The notes below the pieces were generated by a model. That model saw only the letters and a list, made by a program, of their open reading frames with translations, did no database searches and had not been told where the DNA came from. Positions 20,313 through 29,716 of a DNA stretch of 64,000 nt are shown one piece after another. Location of the stretch: positions 1,054,001 to 1,118,000 of the forward strand of contig NZ_CTEJ01000001.1 of the NCBI RefSeq assembly GCF_001282625.1. Direction: 5' to 3'. The stretch is from Lascolabacillus massiliensis. Lineage in GTDB: Bacteria > Bacteroidota > Bacteroidia > Bacteroidales > Dysgonomonadaceae. Within the stretch, counting starts at the first letter, position 1, and each line of letters starts with the position of its first letter. The position numbers were made by a program, and so were the translations under genes.

Positions 20313-21740
20313 TCATCTTGTCTTTAGATTCATTTCCTTAGCTTTCTCAAGCATAAATTTATATGCGGCATCATGTTCGTTAGGAATAATACCATCAAGT
20401 ATGGCCTCTTTAATAGCTGCTTTAAGTATTCCCACCTCTCTTCCCTGGGGAAGATCGAATATTTCCATAATTTCATTTCCATCAATCGGTGGTTGAAAAT
20501 TCCGAACACGATCTTTCTCTTCTATTTCCTTAAGTTTTCTTCTTACAATAGCGAAGTTATTAATGAAACGTCTTACTTTTACAGGATTCTTAGAAGTTAT
20601 ATCTGCTTCACAGAGAGTCATCAGATCTTCAATATCATCACCTGCATCAAAAAGAAGCCTGCGAACTGCAGAATCGGTAACCTCCTCTTCCACCAGCTGC
20701 ATTGGTCGCATATGTAGTGATACCATTTTTTGCACATACTTCATTTTTTCATTCTGAGGAAGTTTCATCCTTCGGAATATTTTAGGTATCATTTTCTCAC
20801 CAATGTAGTTGTGATTATAGAATGTCCATCCCAATTTTGGGTCCCATCTTTTAGTAACAGGTTTTGCTATATCATGAAGAAGAGCTGACCATCTCAACCA
20901 GATATTATCAGTTTCTTTGGAGATATTATCCAATACAATAAGAGTATGATAAAAATTATCTTTATGCCCTACTCCATCTTTTGTTTCAGCCCCTTTCAAA
21001 GCAGTTAACTCAGGAAAGATTATTTCAAGAAGTCCAGTAATTTCCAACAATTTAAACCCTATGGATGGCTTAGGAGACATAATTATTTTGTTAAGCTCAT
21101 CAGCTACACGCTCCCTCGAAACTATCTTAATTCGCTCCTTATTGCGTGCCAGAGCATCAAAAGTATCGGGATACAAGTCAAATCCAAGTTGAGAAGCAAA
21201 GCGTATCGCTCTCATCATTCTCAAAGGATCATCACTGAAAGTTATATCCGGATCCAGTGGAGTTCTAATAATTAAATCTTTAAGATCCTGCATCCCATTG
21301 AATGGATCAATCAGTTCACCATATCTCTCTTTATTGAGGCAAAATGCCATTGCATTAATGGTGAAATCTCTTCTTTTCTGATCATCTTCTAATGTACCAT
21401 CCTCCACAACAGGTTTGCGAGAATCAAATCTATAAGATTCTTTTCTTGCACCTACAAACTCTATATCGTAATTTTTATATTTAATCTGTGCGGTACCAAA
21501 AGTTTTAAAAACATTGATTCGTGTGTTTCTACCCAATCTTTTTGCAACAGCTTCAGCAAGCTCTATACCCTTACCTACAGTCACAACATCTATATCATTT
21601 GAACGGCGGTAAAGAAAAAAGTCTCTAACATATCCTCCAATGAGATAACACTCTAAGTTCATTTCATCAGCGGTCTGTGATATTAACCTAAAAATATCTT
21701 TATTTAAATTCGATCGTATCTCTTCTTGAGATATATCCAT
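20313..21740 (-). CDS. tRNA nucleotidyltransferase (CCA-adding type) with HD domain
   Basis: 475 aa class II nucleotidyltransferase. The catalytic region is LIGGYVRDFFLYRRSNDIDVV (DxD metal site at about 50-54). It is followed by the RRDFTINAMAF and DPLRMMRAIRFASQLGF motifs, an HD domain (RWSALLHDIAKPVTKRW) and a C-terminal arm. The encoded tRNA-Val in this window lacks a genomic CCA, consistent with the need for this enzyme. A distinction between CCA-adding and poly(A) polymerase activity is not certain from sequence. Minus-strand 21779-21772 (TAATTTTG) is a possible -7 box. Confidence 0.88.
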   Translation of the reverse strand: MDISQEEIRSNLNKDIFRLISQTADEMNLECYLIGGYVRDFFLYRRSNDIDVVTVGKGIELAEAVAKRLGRNTRINVFKTFGTAQIKYKNYDIEFVGARKESYRFDSRKPVVEDGTLEDDQKRRDFTINAMAFCLNKERYGELIDPFNGMQDLKDLIIRTPLDPDITFSDDPLRMMRAIRFASQLGFDLYPDTFDALARNKERIKIVSRERVADELNKIIMSPKPSIGFKLLEITGLLEIIFPELTALKGAETKDGVGHKDNFYHTLIVLDNISKETDNIWLRWSALLHDIAKPVTKRWDPKLGWTFYNHNYIGEKMIPKIFRRMKLPQNEKMKYVQKMVSLHMRPMQLVEEEVTDSAVRRLLFDAGDDIEDLMTLCEADITSKNPVKVRRFINNFAIVRRKLKEIEEKDRVRNFQPPIDGNEIMEIFDLPQGREVGILKAAIKEAILDGIIPNEHDAAYKFMLEKAKEMNLKTR

Positions 21741-21824
21741 AATTCACAAATTATTTTACTGTTACGAATTGCAAAATTACAATAATTGAGCCTTAAAACA
21801 GCTTTTTATGATAAATAAATTTCG

Positions 21825-21832
21825 TAAGTTTG
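21825..21832 (+). promoter_or_regulatory. Possible -7 box for the lipoprotein gene
   Basis: TAAGTTTG matches TAnnTTTG 25 nt before the ATG at 21857. The -33 region is only T-rich, without a clear TTTG. Confidence 0.4.
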
Positions 21833-21856
21833 TGTAATTGTATAATGTTATAAATA

Positions 21857-22678
21857 ATGCGATACTCTGTTCAGACCATAATTTTAATGCTATTAGCCGT
21901 TATGTTACCTTCATGTTTTGGAAGTAACAGAAGTGCTAAAGATTATCTTTCAGAAGCTGAGACAGCATATAAAGAGGGTAATTATCAATTGGCTAAGTTG
22001 AAGATAGACAGCATAAAAATCCTATTTCCTAAATCTTTTGATGAGATAAATTCAGGGTTTTCTTTAATGCAGGAAGTACGTATGGCCGAGAATAAAAGGA
22101 ATATTCAGTTTTGCGATTCTATGCTAAGCGAAAACTATAAGCAGTTAAACGAAATGCTGACCATGTTCGATTTTATACGTGACGATCGCTACCAGGAATT
22201 TGGAGAATATTATCCAAAGATTTATCCTCATAATGCTTCATTAAACCGAAATGGCCTTCGATCTGGTGTAAGTGAAAAGGGATTATTATTTATCGAAAGC
22301 ATTCTTTCCGGAACTACTATAAAACATAATCAAATAAGAGCAATATCTATCGATAACACCTTTGCAGAAACAGGAGTTGTAACTTCCGATGGACTTAACT
22401 ACCGTTTTAACACATTAGATAAATCATACGAAATAGTTAGATACAGTGGAAACGACGAGAATGGCCTGGCACAGTTTATATATACAAATCGGGATAAACC
22501 AATTACCGTTAACTTCATCGGAAATAGAACCATAACAACTACATTACCAAATGATGCCAAGCAAGGAATTTCACAATCTTTTGAATTATCAAATCTACTG
22601 TTAAGCATCGAGCAACTAAAACTTGAAAAAGAAAAAAGTGAGGTATTAATACGTTACCTGGAAAGCAAAAAAAATTAA
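21857..22678 (+). CDS. Lipoprotein of unknown function
   Basis: 273 aa with a type II signal peptide: hydrophobic IILMLLAVML then lipobox LPSC (acylated C20). Residues 29-75 resemble a TPR-like pair (SEAETAYKEGNYQLAKLKIDSI). The middle is beta-rich, and the C-terminal 35 or so residues are a charged helix. I do not recognise the family. It precedes the B12-uptake genes but has its own promoter box, and the B12 riboswitch has a separate promoter, so a role in B12 uptake should not be assumed. Confidence 0.7.
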   Translation: MRYSVQTIILMLLAVMLPSCFGSNRSAKDYLSEAETAYKEGNYQLAKLKIDSIKILFPKSFDEINSGFSLMQEVRMAENKRNIQFCDSMLSENYKQLNEMLTMFDFIRDDRYQEFGEYYPKIYPHNASLNRNGLRSGVSEKGLLFIESILSGTTIKHNQIRAISIDNTFAETGVVTSDGLNYRFNTLDKSYEIVRYSGNDENGLAQFIYTNRDKPITVNFIGNRTITTTLPNDAKQGISQSFELSNLLLSIEQLKLEKEKSEVLIRYLESKKN

Positions 22679-22690
22679 AAATCGGCTTTT

Positions 22691-22721
22691 CTTGTAAACT
22701 GTCATAAAATTACTAACTTTG
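22691..22721 (+). promoter_or_regulatory. Promoter of the cobalamin-riboswitch operon
   Basis: CTTG (22691-22694), 19 nt, TAACTTTG (22714-22721) fits the Bacteroidetes consensus apart from the first base of the -33 element. Predicted start near 22728, just before the aptamer. Confidence 0.65.
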
Positions 22722-22731
22722 CCTCCGAATT

Positions 22732-22914
22732 ATTGGTGTTACCTGTTTCAAAATGGCTTCGAAACCGGTAATGAAAAGGGAATCAGGTGTAAATCCTGAA
22801 CAGACCCGCTGCTGTAAGCTCCGCTTGCGTGCTGAACATATCACCTTTTGCCACTGAACATACTGTTCGGGAAGGCGTTCAGACACCGGAGTAAGTCAGA
22901 AGACCTGCCCATAA
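22732..22914 (+). ncRNA. Cobalamin (adenosylcobalamin) riboswitch aptamer
   Basis: The conserved B12-aptamer elements occur in order: GGGAATCAGGTG near 22778, the hallmark CAGACCCGCTGCTGTAA region (22801-22817), GCCACTG at 22850-22856, GGGAAGG at 22869-22875, and AGTCAGAAGACCTGCC near 22894-22909 closing the aptamer. It lies in the leader of the BtuB-like receptor gene. In this family B12 binding represses expression of uptake genes. Exact ends are approximate. Confidence 0.95.
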
Positions 22915-22944
22915 TTTAAAAATAGTTACATGGCTTTCGGGGAA

Positions 22945-23022
22945 TAAAGCATGAAAACGACACGAAAACTCTATTTATTACGTGATTCATTTTCATTATG
23001 CTTTACCGAAATTAATTCGGTA
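22945..23022 (+). promoter_or_regulatory. Structured region between B12 aptamer and btuB (likely expression platform)
   Basis: A long imperfect hairpin pairs 22945-22964 with 22981-23005 (TAAAGCAT with ATGCTTTA, GAAAA with TTTTC, CACG with CGTG, with small bulges). A second 7-bp hairpin, 23004-23010 with 23016-23022 (TACCGAA/TTCGGTA), ends 3 nt before the btuB ATG. There is no T tract, so control is more likely at translation start than by termination. Confidence 0.55.
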
Positions 23023-23025
23023 TAG
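22951..23025 (+). other. Candidate 24-codon leader ORF ending at the btuB start codon
   Basis: ATG at 22951 opens a 24-codon frame (MKTTRKLYLL...INSV) whose TAG stop (23023-23025) directly touches the btuB ATG at 23026, in the same frame. The start codon lies inside the stem of the long hairpin. It may be a leader peptide coupling translation to btuB or a chance ORF within a structured expression platform; there is no similarity I recognise. Confidence 0.3.
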
Positions 23026-25026
23026 ATGAAATTATTAAAACTTACATTTCAATTTGTATTTACAGCAATTGTGTCAATCAACAATTTATTTGCACAGAAT
23101 ATTGCTGACTCACTCTATCTGCCTGAAATAGTAATTACAGAGAAAACTGCAGACAGAGAAATACGCTCAACTACTCCATTTCAGATACTATCCAATGATA
23201 GAATACAAGCTCTGAATGCTTTACAGCTTTCCGATGCAGTAAAGCATTTTTCAGGTGTAACTGTGAAAGATTATGGTGGAATAGGAGGATTGAAGACTAT
23301 CTCTGTCCGTGGACTCGGAGCAAGTCATACTGGTATAAGCTACAATGGATTGGAAGTAACAGATTTACAGTCAGGGCAAATAGATATTGGTCGTTTTTCA
23401 CTAGATAATATAGAAAGTGTAACACTTAATAACGGTCAAAACGACAATATCTTCCTACCAGCTAAAGCTTTTGCATCAGCCTCAGGAATAAATATAAATA
23501 GTAAAACGCCGGAATTCAAAAACAAAGAAAAATTAAATGGTAGTCTTTCTGTAAAAGGTGGCTCCTTCGGTCTATTTAACCCGGCAATGAATAGCAGCAT
23601 TAAATTTTCAGATAAAATTGCAGCTACCTTCAGCAGTGAATTAACATTGGCAAAAGGTAAATACCCTTATACTTTATATTATGGAGATGCAGGTAATGAT
23701 AGTTCATCTGTAGAGCATCGTGAAAACAGTGATGTAAAGAACTTCCGACTTGAAACAGGTCTGTTTGCAGATTTCTCTCCCAGATCAAAGGCCAATATAA
23801 ATATATATTATTATCAGTCAGAACGAGGACTGCCGGGAGCAACTATTTTCTATAATACAGATAGTTTTTCAAAACAGCGTTTATGGGATAACACTTTCTT
23901 CACACAAGGTCATTTCGAGCACTCACATTCAAATAAACTCCTGTTTCAGATTAATGCTAAATATAACAATGGATATTTAAAATATCTCGACCCCACTTTC
24001 CTGGGTGGTGATGGTAAGATAGAAGATATCTTCACTCAAAATGAAGTATATGGATCAGCTTCGGCACTATACAGAGCATTCGAGAATATCTCCTTCTCTT
24101 TATCGAGTGATATCACCCATGCTAATATGTTTTCCAACCGGAAATCATTTGCTGCTCCATCACGCTTAACATCACATTCGGTTATTGCAGCTAAATGGGT
24201 TGGTGAACAAATTATGGCAACATCAAGCCTGCTATACACACAAACATTTGAGTCAGTAAATATCGGAGATCCAGCCAGCAACAGGAGAAAACTCACTACT
24301 CACTTAAGTGTATCTGCTAAACCCTTCATCGATAATAATTTTAGAGTAAGAGCTTTTTATAAGGAGAGTTTCAGACTGCCAACCTTCAACGACCTCTATT
24401 ATCCATTAGTAGGTTTTAGAGATCTTCAGCCTGAGAGTGCACATCAGTTCAATTTAGGAGTAACATATGGTAAATCAAATGGTTCTATTACCTTGGATGC
24501 ATATCATAACCGAGTAAACAATAAAATAATAGCATATCCCAGTGGTAATCTACATCAATGGACAATGTTAAATATGGGAAAAGTACATATAAATGGAATT
24601 GATTTTTCAGCTGAAAGCAATATAAATATTACAAATATCGCTGATCTATTGTTGGGGTTATCATATTCATACCAAGATGCAATAGATAAAACTGACCGTA
24701 ATAAGATCACCTGGAATCATCAGATTCCTTATACACCAAAACATTCAGGATCATCCAGGGCATTGATAAACCTCCCATGGCTTGATATTTCATATACACT
24801 TATCTGGTCCGGACAAAGATATTCAAACGCATATAACAGTAAAGAATTCCGAGTTAATGGATACACTGATCACTCTATTTCTTTATCTAAAATTATAAAA
24901 GCAGGAAAAGATAGTATCAACCTAAGTTTTGAGATACTAAACCTTGCTAACAATAACTATGAGATAATACTAAATTACCCAATGCCGGGACGATCATATA
25001 GATGGAATATCTCATATAATTTTTAA
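23026..25026 (+). CDS. btuB: TonB-dependent vitamin B12 receptor (BtuB-like)
   Basis: 666 aa outer-membrane 22-strand barrel with plug. Signal peptide to about residue 24 (LFAQN), a TonB-box-like LPEIVIT just after it, a plug with the GLKTISVRGLGASHTGISYNG motif, and a C-terminal strand ending in Phe (WNISYNF) as expected for BAM recognition. The cobalamin riboswitch in its leader and the BtuG-like gene 27 nt downstream identify the likely ligand as B12 or another corrinoid. No btuFCD genes are in the window. Confidence 0.9.
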   Translation: MKLLKLTFQFVFTAIVSINNLFAQNIADSLYLPEIVITEKTADREIRSTTPFQILSNDRIQALNALQLSDAVKHFSGVTVKDYGGIGGLKTISVRGLGASHTGISYNGLEVTDLQSGQIDIGRFSLDNIESVTLNNGQNDNIFLPAKAFASASGININSKTPEFKNKEKLNGSLSVKGGSFGLFNPAMNSSIKFSDKIAATFSSELTLAKGKYPYTLYYGDAGNDSSSVEHRENSDVKNFRLETGLFADFSPRSKANINIYYYQSERGLPGATIFYNTDSFSKQRLWDNTFFTQGHFEHSHSNKLLFQINAKYNNGYLKYLDPTFLGGDGKIEDIFTQNEVYGSASALYRAFENISFSLSSDITHANMFSNRKSFAAPSRLTSHSVIAAKWVGEQIMATSSLLYTQTFESVNIGDPASNRRKLTTHLSVSAKPFIDNNFRVRAFYKESFRLPTFNDLYYPLVGFRDLQPESAHQFNLGVTYGKSNGSITLDAYHNRVNNKIIAYPSGNLHQWTMLNMGKVHINGIDFSAESNINITNIADLLLGLSYSYQDAIDKTDRNKITWNHQIPYTPKHSGSSRALINLPWLDISYTLIWSGQRYSNAYNSKEFRVNGYTDHSISLSKIIKAGKDSINLSFEILNLANNNYEIILNYPMPGRSYRWNISYNF

Positions 25027-25053
25027 ACATACTTACAATAAAAATATACAATT

Positions 25054-26124
25054 ATGAAAAGAAAAAACTTACTCCTTACACTCACGCTAACAGGATTAAT
25101 CATTCTTGTTTCTTGTTCTGACAACAATAATCCAATTGAACAGAAACCAATTAATAATAACACTATTCTTATACTTAATGAGGGAAATTTTAATCAAAAC
25201 AACAGCACTTTAGCTAAGTATGATATAGAAACCGGTTCGATCATAAAAGATTTCTTTCGTGAAGTAAATATGCGTGGTTTGGGTGATGTAGGAAATGATA
25301 TGATAAAATATGGTTCAAAGCTATACATCGTTATGAATGTGTCGGGAACCATTGAGATTGCAGATGCTTCAACCGGTAAATCAATTCGTCAGATTTCAAT
25401 GAAGATGGAAGATGGGAGCAGCAAACAGCCTCGTCAGCTAATAGCACACGAAGGAAAAGTATATGTAACCTCATTCGATGATACTGTTACTCGAATTGAT
25501 ACAGTTTCCCTGGATATAGATGCTACAGTTAAAGTAGGTCTCGATCCAGATGGTATTGAAATAATCAACAACAAAATATATGTTGCAAATTCAGGAGGAC
25601 TAAACTTTTTAGATGGATATAATAACACACTCTCAATTATAGATATTTCCAGCTTTACAGTAGAAAAAGAGATTGAAGTCGCAGTAAACCCAACAAATAT
25701 TGGTAAAGACAACAGAGGTAACATATATATATCAGCACTTGGTAACTACACAGATATAGATGCTTCATTTCAGAAAATTACTACAGATGGAAGAGTTACA
25801 ACAATTGAAGAGATCACATCACCCGGAAAATTCGTAATCTTTGAAAATAAAGCATACATCATTCAGGGTAGTTACGGCAATCCTTACAGTGTATTAGTAT
25901 ATGACTGTCTCACTGAACAAGTAATATCAGATAATTTCATAACAGACGGAACGGAAGTTGGCATAATTCATGGGATTGATGTGAACAAAGAGACCGGAGA
26001 TGTTATCATCATGGAAACCGATTACCAGACACCGGGCACAGTTTACTGTTTCACAAAAGAAGGTAAATTAAAAAATAAAATAGCTGCAATAGGATTAATT
26101 CCAACTGCTGTAGCTTTTAACTAA
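25054..26124 (+). CDS. btuG: BtuG-like beta-propeller surface lipoprotein
   Basis: 356 aa. Lipobox LVSC gives an acylated Cys at about 21, followed by a SDNNN stretch of the kind that can act as a surface-export signal in Bacteroidetes. The rest is a YncE-like propeller with repeated blades (KLYIVMN..GTIEIAD, KVYVTSF..TVTRID, KIYVANS..TLSIID). In Bacteroides, BtuG is a seven-bladed lipoprotein that caps BtuB and binds B12 with very high affinity. Identity here rests on fold, lipobox and position behind the riboswitch-btuB pair. Confidence 0.78.
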   Translation: MKRKNLLLTLTLTGLIILVSCSDNNNPIEQKPINNNTILILNEGNFNQNNSTLAKYDIETGSIIKDFFREVNMRGLGDVGNDMIKYGSKLYIVMNVSGTIEIADASTGKSIRQISMKMEDGSSKQPRQLIAHEGKVYVTSFDDTVTRIDTVSLDIDATVKVGLDPDGIEIINNKIYVANSGGLNFLDGYNNTLSIIDISSFTVEKEIEVAVNPTNIGKDNRGNIYISALGNYTDIDASFQKITTDGRVTTIEEITSPGKFVIFENKAYIIQGSYGNPYSVLVYDCLTEQVISDNFITDGTEVGIIHGIDVNKETGDVIIMETDYQTPGTVYCFTKEGKLKNKIAAIGLIPTAVAFN

Positions 26125-26132
26125 TAAAAAAA

Positions 26133-26156
26133 GCTGTACACTCGCGTGTGTACAGC
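26133..26156. terminator. Inverted repeat between btuG and the AspT-like gene, terminator on the minus strand
   Basis: 9-bp stem GCTGTACAC (26133-26141) / GTGTACAGC (26148-26156). A7 precedes it on the + strand, so a U tract follows it for minus-strand transcripts. Confidence 0.7.
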
Positions 26157-26186
26157 CTATTTACTTTATTTATTATTTTGAAGAGA

Positions 26187-26219
26187 AGGCATTCCAAGTG
26201 ATTGGCGTGCCTTTTTTTA
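26187..26219 (+). terminator. Terminator of the btuB-btuG operon
   Basis: AGGCA (26187-26191) pairs with TGCCT (26208-26212), and CCAA (26194-26197) with TTGG (26202-26205) inside, followed by T7 on the + strand. Placed in tandem with the preceding hairpin. Confidence 0.75.
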
Positions 26220-26226
26220 TTTTATT

Positions 26227-27828
26227 CTATAGTGCAATAAATCCAATTACCTGCAGCATTATTATTAGTAACACCATTGCTAGTGGGTAGGCCGAAGCGT
26301 AAGTCAGATTTGGCACATTACTATCGGTCATTGAACCCACAGCTGCCAGACCGGGTGTACTTGTCATTCCTCCAATTATTGTACCCAGCAACTCCAAAGC
26401 GTTTAACTTCAGTACATACTTACCAACAATGCCAGACAGAATCATAGGTACCAGTGTGATTACTATTCCAATAAAAAAGTAAAGTAAACCAAATGTCTGG
26501 AAAGTGGCAATTAGCGTTGCCCCTGCCGTTGTACCAACCTCTGCAAGAAAGAGCAACAACCCCAGCTGTCTTAACAACTGATTTGAAGTGTCGGACATAG
26601 TCCACAAAATACTCCCTGTTTTTCCTGCCTTACTTAGTAAAAGTGCAACAATAAGAACACCCCCCGTTAAACCAAGTGAGAAAGTGAATGAGTCAGAAAA
26701 AGAGAGCTGTATTTGTCCTGCCAGAATACCCAAAATAATACCCAAGGCAATAGGAAAAAAGTCGGTACTTGAAAGCTTCTTTTCATCATTACCTAAAAGC
26801 ATACCTACCTCTTTAACATTCTCCTGCTCTCCTACTACAACCAACTTGTCACCGAATTTAATTTTAATATCAGGCGAAGGAGAAAGCATTACCCCACTAC
26901 GTCTAATATAAGTTACATTGCAACTATAAACAGAAGTGAGATTTAATGATCCAAGAGTTTGGTCCACTATATTTTTGTTAGTTACAAGCAGTGATTCCGA
27001 TACCTGATTATTTCCTACAGGCAGTTTCATATCTGTCTTTTCTCCGATTAAAAGCTCCAGCTGGCTTAACGAGTTTTCTGTACCAACTGCCTTAATAAGA
27101 TCCCCCTCATACAGTTTGGTTCTAGCTTTTGCTAAAGAAATGACACCTTCATGAGAGTAACGCGAAATAACAGCACCTGTCATAGAACGTACCTGAAGCT
27201 TTGCAAGTGTTTTACCAAACACAGTTGGATTCTTCACCTTAAACACTGCCTGTTTAACTTCAGGATAAAATTCTTTATTTACCTCTTCAATTTTTTTAGC
27301 CTCTTTAGCCAGATCCACTCTGAATATTCTGGGAAATAACTTCACAAATAAAATAATTCCGATTACACTAAATGGATAAGTAATACCATATGCGATTGAA
27401 ACCAGAGGAGAATCAGTAAGATCAGTTGCTGTAGCCAAAGCAGGAGTACTGCTCAATGCTCCTGAAATCAGACCAAGAACGCCCTCTGTATCAATATTAA
27501 ACAGATAACCTAATCCTATACCAGCTGCACCGGAACTGGCAATGATAAGTACTGAAAGTATAAATATATTTTTCCCGTTCTTTTTAAATGAATCAAAGAA
27601 ACCGGGACCCGACTGAATTCCAATAGTAAAAATAAAAAGTACCAGGCCAAAATTGCCCAGTACTTTAGGAATTTCAACACCAAAGTGACCAAACAGCAGT
27701 GCCACAAAAAGAACTGCCGAGGAATCCAGTGAAACACCCTTTATCTTAACATTTCCAAGTAAAAAACCGAGTGCTATAATTACGAAAACTGAAAAATATG
27801 AATTTTGCAGAAGTGATTCTAACATCAA
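26227..27828 (-). CDS. AspT/YidE-family putative transporter with two RCK-C domains
   Basis: 533 aa. Five or so helices at each end form the duplicated AspT-type half (LFGHFGVEIPKVLGNFGLVLFIFTIGIQSGPGFF and its C-terminal counterpart, GGMTSTPGLAAVGSMTDSN). Between them lie two TrkA-C (RCK-C) domains (about 200-285 and 285-365), the second with DKLVVVGEQENVKEV. Members such as AspT exchange aspartate for alanine; YidE and YbjL are uncharacterised. Substrate unknown. Start is Met1 or Met2. Confidence 0.85.
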   Translation of the reverse strand: MMLESLLQNSYFSVFVIIALGFLLGNVKIKGVSLDSSAVLFVALLFGHFGVEIPKVLGNFGLVLFIFTIGIQSGPGFFDSFKKNGKNIFILSVLIIASSGAAGIGLGYLFNIDTEGVLGLISGALSSTPALATATDLTDSPLVSIAYGITYPFSVIGIILFVKLFPRIFRVDLAKEAKKIEEVNKEFYPEVKQAVFKVKNPTVFGKTLAKLQVRSMTGAVISRYSHEGVISLAKARTKLYEGDLIKAVGTENSLSQLELLIGEKTDMKLPVGNNQVSESLLVTNKNIVDQTLGSLNLTSVYSCNVTYIRRSGVMLSPSPDIKIKFGDKLVVVGEQENVKEVGMLLGNDEKKLSSTDFFPIALGIILGILAGQIQLSFSDSFTFSLGLTGGVLIVALLLSKAGKTGSILWTMSDTSNQLLRQLGLLLFLAEVGTTAGATLIATFQTFGLLYFFIGIVITLVPMILSGIVGKYVLKLNALELLGTIIGGMTSTPGLAAVGSMTDSNVPNLTYASAYPLAMVLLIIMLQVIGFIAL

Positions 27829-27922
27829 ATTATTATAAACTACATTAAAAAGTAAACAACATCTTCAAGTGCAGTGATTACTCATGAGTTATTTTACTGA
27901 AACCAGATAATGGCAAACCCAA

Positions 27923-29710
27923 TTAATCAAGCTTCAATACTGCCAGGAAGGCTTTTTGCGGAACTTCCACATTACCTACCTTCTTCATGCGCTTTTTACC
28001 CTCTTTCTGTTTCTCCAGCAGTTTACGCTTACGAGATATATCACCACCATAACATTTTGCAGTAACATCTTTTCTAACTGCCTTTACCGTCTCACGAGCA
28101 ATAATCTTCGCACCTATTGCTGCCTGTATGGCTATATCAAACTGCTGACGTGGAATTAACTCTTTAAGTTTTTCACACATCCTGCGACCAAAGGTCTGTG
28201 CGTTGTCAAAATGCGTAAGAGTGGAAAGAGCATCAACAGGTTCGCCATTGAGCAAAATATCCATTTTCACAAGCTTAGAAGGCCTGTAATCATGCATATG
28301 ATAGTCAAAAGATGCATACCCTTTAGAGATACTTTTCAATTTATCATAAAAGTCAATAACTATCTCTCCAAGTGGCATATCATATATTATCTCGATTCGA
28401 TTACCTGAAATGTAGTTCTGTTTTATCAACTCGCCTCTTTTTCCGAGACAAAGGGTCATTATAGGACCAATATATTCAGTAAATGTGATCACAGATGCGC
28501 GTATGTAGGGCTCTTCGATTCTGTCAATCAGAGTAACATCAGGCAGTCCACCCGGATTGTGTACCTCTTTTTTGTTCCCCTTCTTATCATAAACATTATA
28601 TGAAACATTAGGAACAGTGGTTATCACATCCATGTTAAACTCACGCTCAAGACGCTCCTGAACAATTTCCATATGGAGTAATCCAAGGAAGCCGCATCTG
28701 AATCCAAAACCAAGAGCTACAGATGATTCAGGTTGAAAAGTCAGAGATGCATCGTTTAACTGAAGTTTTTCCAATGAGGATCTCAGATCTTCAAAATCCT
28801 CACTATCGATTGGGTATACACCGGCAAAAACCATAGGTTTCACCTCTTCAAAACCCTCAATCGCTTTATCTGCCGGACGTTTAACATGAGTAATGGTATC
28901 TCCTACCTTAACCTCTTTCGAAGTTTTAATACCAGAAATTATATACCCTACATCACCACATCTTACTTCATCTCTTGGCTCCATTCCTAAGCGCAGAATA
29001 CCCACTTCATCAGCGTCGTACTCCTTGCCTGTATTTATAAACTTAACTGAATCACCCTTTCTGATAACACCATTAACAATCTTGAAATATGCAATAATAC
29101 CACGGAAAGAGTTAAAAACGGAATCAAAAATAAGTGCCTGCAGAGGAGCTTCAGAATCTCCAATCGGAGCAGGCACCCTATTGATTATAGCTTTTAATAT
29201 CTCTTCAATTCCTATACCCGTTTTGCCACTTGCCCGAATGATATCTTCTCTGGGTGTACCTAAAAGCTCAACTATCTGATCTTCTACTTCATCTGGCATT
29301 GCACTATCCAGGTCGATTTTATTAATAACCGGAATAATCTCCAAATCATGCTCAATTGCCATATAAACATTAGAGATAGTCTGAGCCTGAATTCCCTGAG
29401 CAGCATCAACAATGAGTAAAGCACCTTCACAGGCTGCAATCGAACGCGACACTTCATACGAAAAGTCAACGTGTCCGGGTGTGTCAATAAGATTCAATAT
29501 ATATTTCTCACCCTCATATACATAGTCCATCTGTATAGCGTGGCTCTTAATCGTAATGCCTCGTTCACGCTCAAGATCCATGCTGTCAAGTACCTGTGCT
29601 TGAAGATCTTTACCTTCAACAGTTTTGGTAAACTCCAGCAGACGATCTGCCAGAGTACTCTTTCCATGATCAATATGAGCTATGATACAAAAGTTTCTTA
29701 TATTCTTCAT
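27923..29710 (-). CDS. lepA: Elongation factor 4
   Basis: 595 aa translational GTPase that acts on paused ribosomes. G1 is AHIDHGKST (11-19), RGITIK in switch [15 protein letters not shown] is G3, and NKID is G4. The C-terminal LepA-specific domain is present ([25 protein letters not shown]), which separates it from EF-G. It follows asnS by 6 nt. Confidence 0.97.
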   Translation of the reverse strand: MKNIRNFCIIAHIDHGKSTLADRLLEFTKTVEGKDLQAQVLDSMDLERERGITIKSHAIQMDYVYEGEKYILNLIDTPGHVDFSYEVSRSIAACEGALLIVDAAQGIQAQTISNVYMAIEHDLEIIPVINKIDLDSAMPDEVEDQIVELLGTPREDIIRASGKTGIGIEEILKAIINRVPAPIGDSEAPLQALIFDSVFNSFRGIIAYFKIVNGVIRKGDSVKFINTGKEYDADEVGILRLGMEPRDEVRCGDVGYIISGIKTSKEVKVGDTITHVKRPADKAIEGFEEVKPMVFAGVYPIDSEDFEDLRSSLEKLQLNDASLTFQPESSVALGFGFRCGFLGLLHMEIVQERLEREFNMDVITTVPNVSYNVYDKKGNKKEVHNPGGLPDVTLIDRIEEPYIRASVITFTEYIGPIMTLCLGKRGELIKQNYISGNRIEIIYDMPLGEIVIDFYDKLKSISKGYASFDYHMHDYRPSKLVKMDILLNGEPVDALSTLTHFDNAQTFGRRMCEKLKELIPRQQFDIAIQAAIGAKIIARETVKAVRKDVTAKCYGGDISRKRKLLEKQKEGKKRMKKVGNVEVPQKAFLAVLKLD

Positions 29711-29716
29711 CTATTA

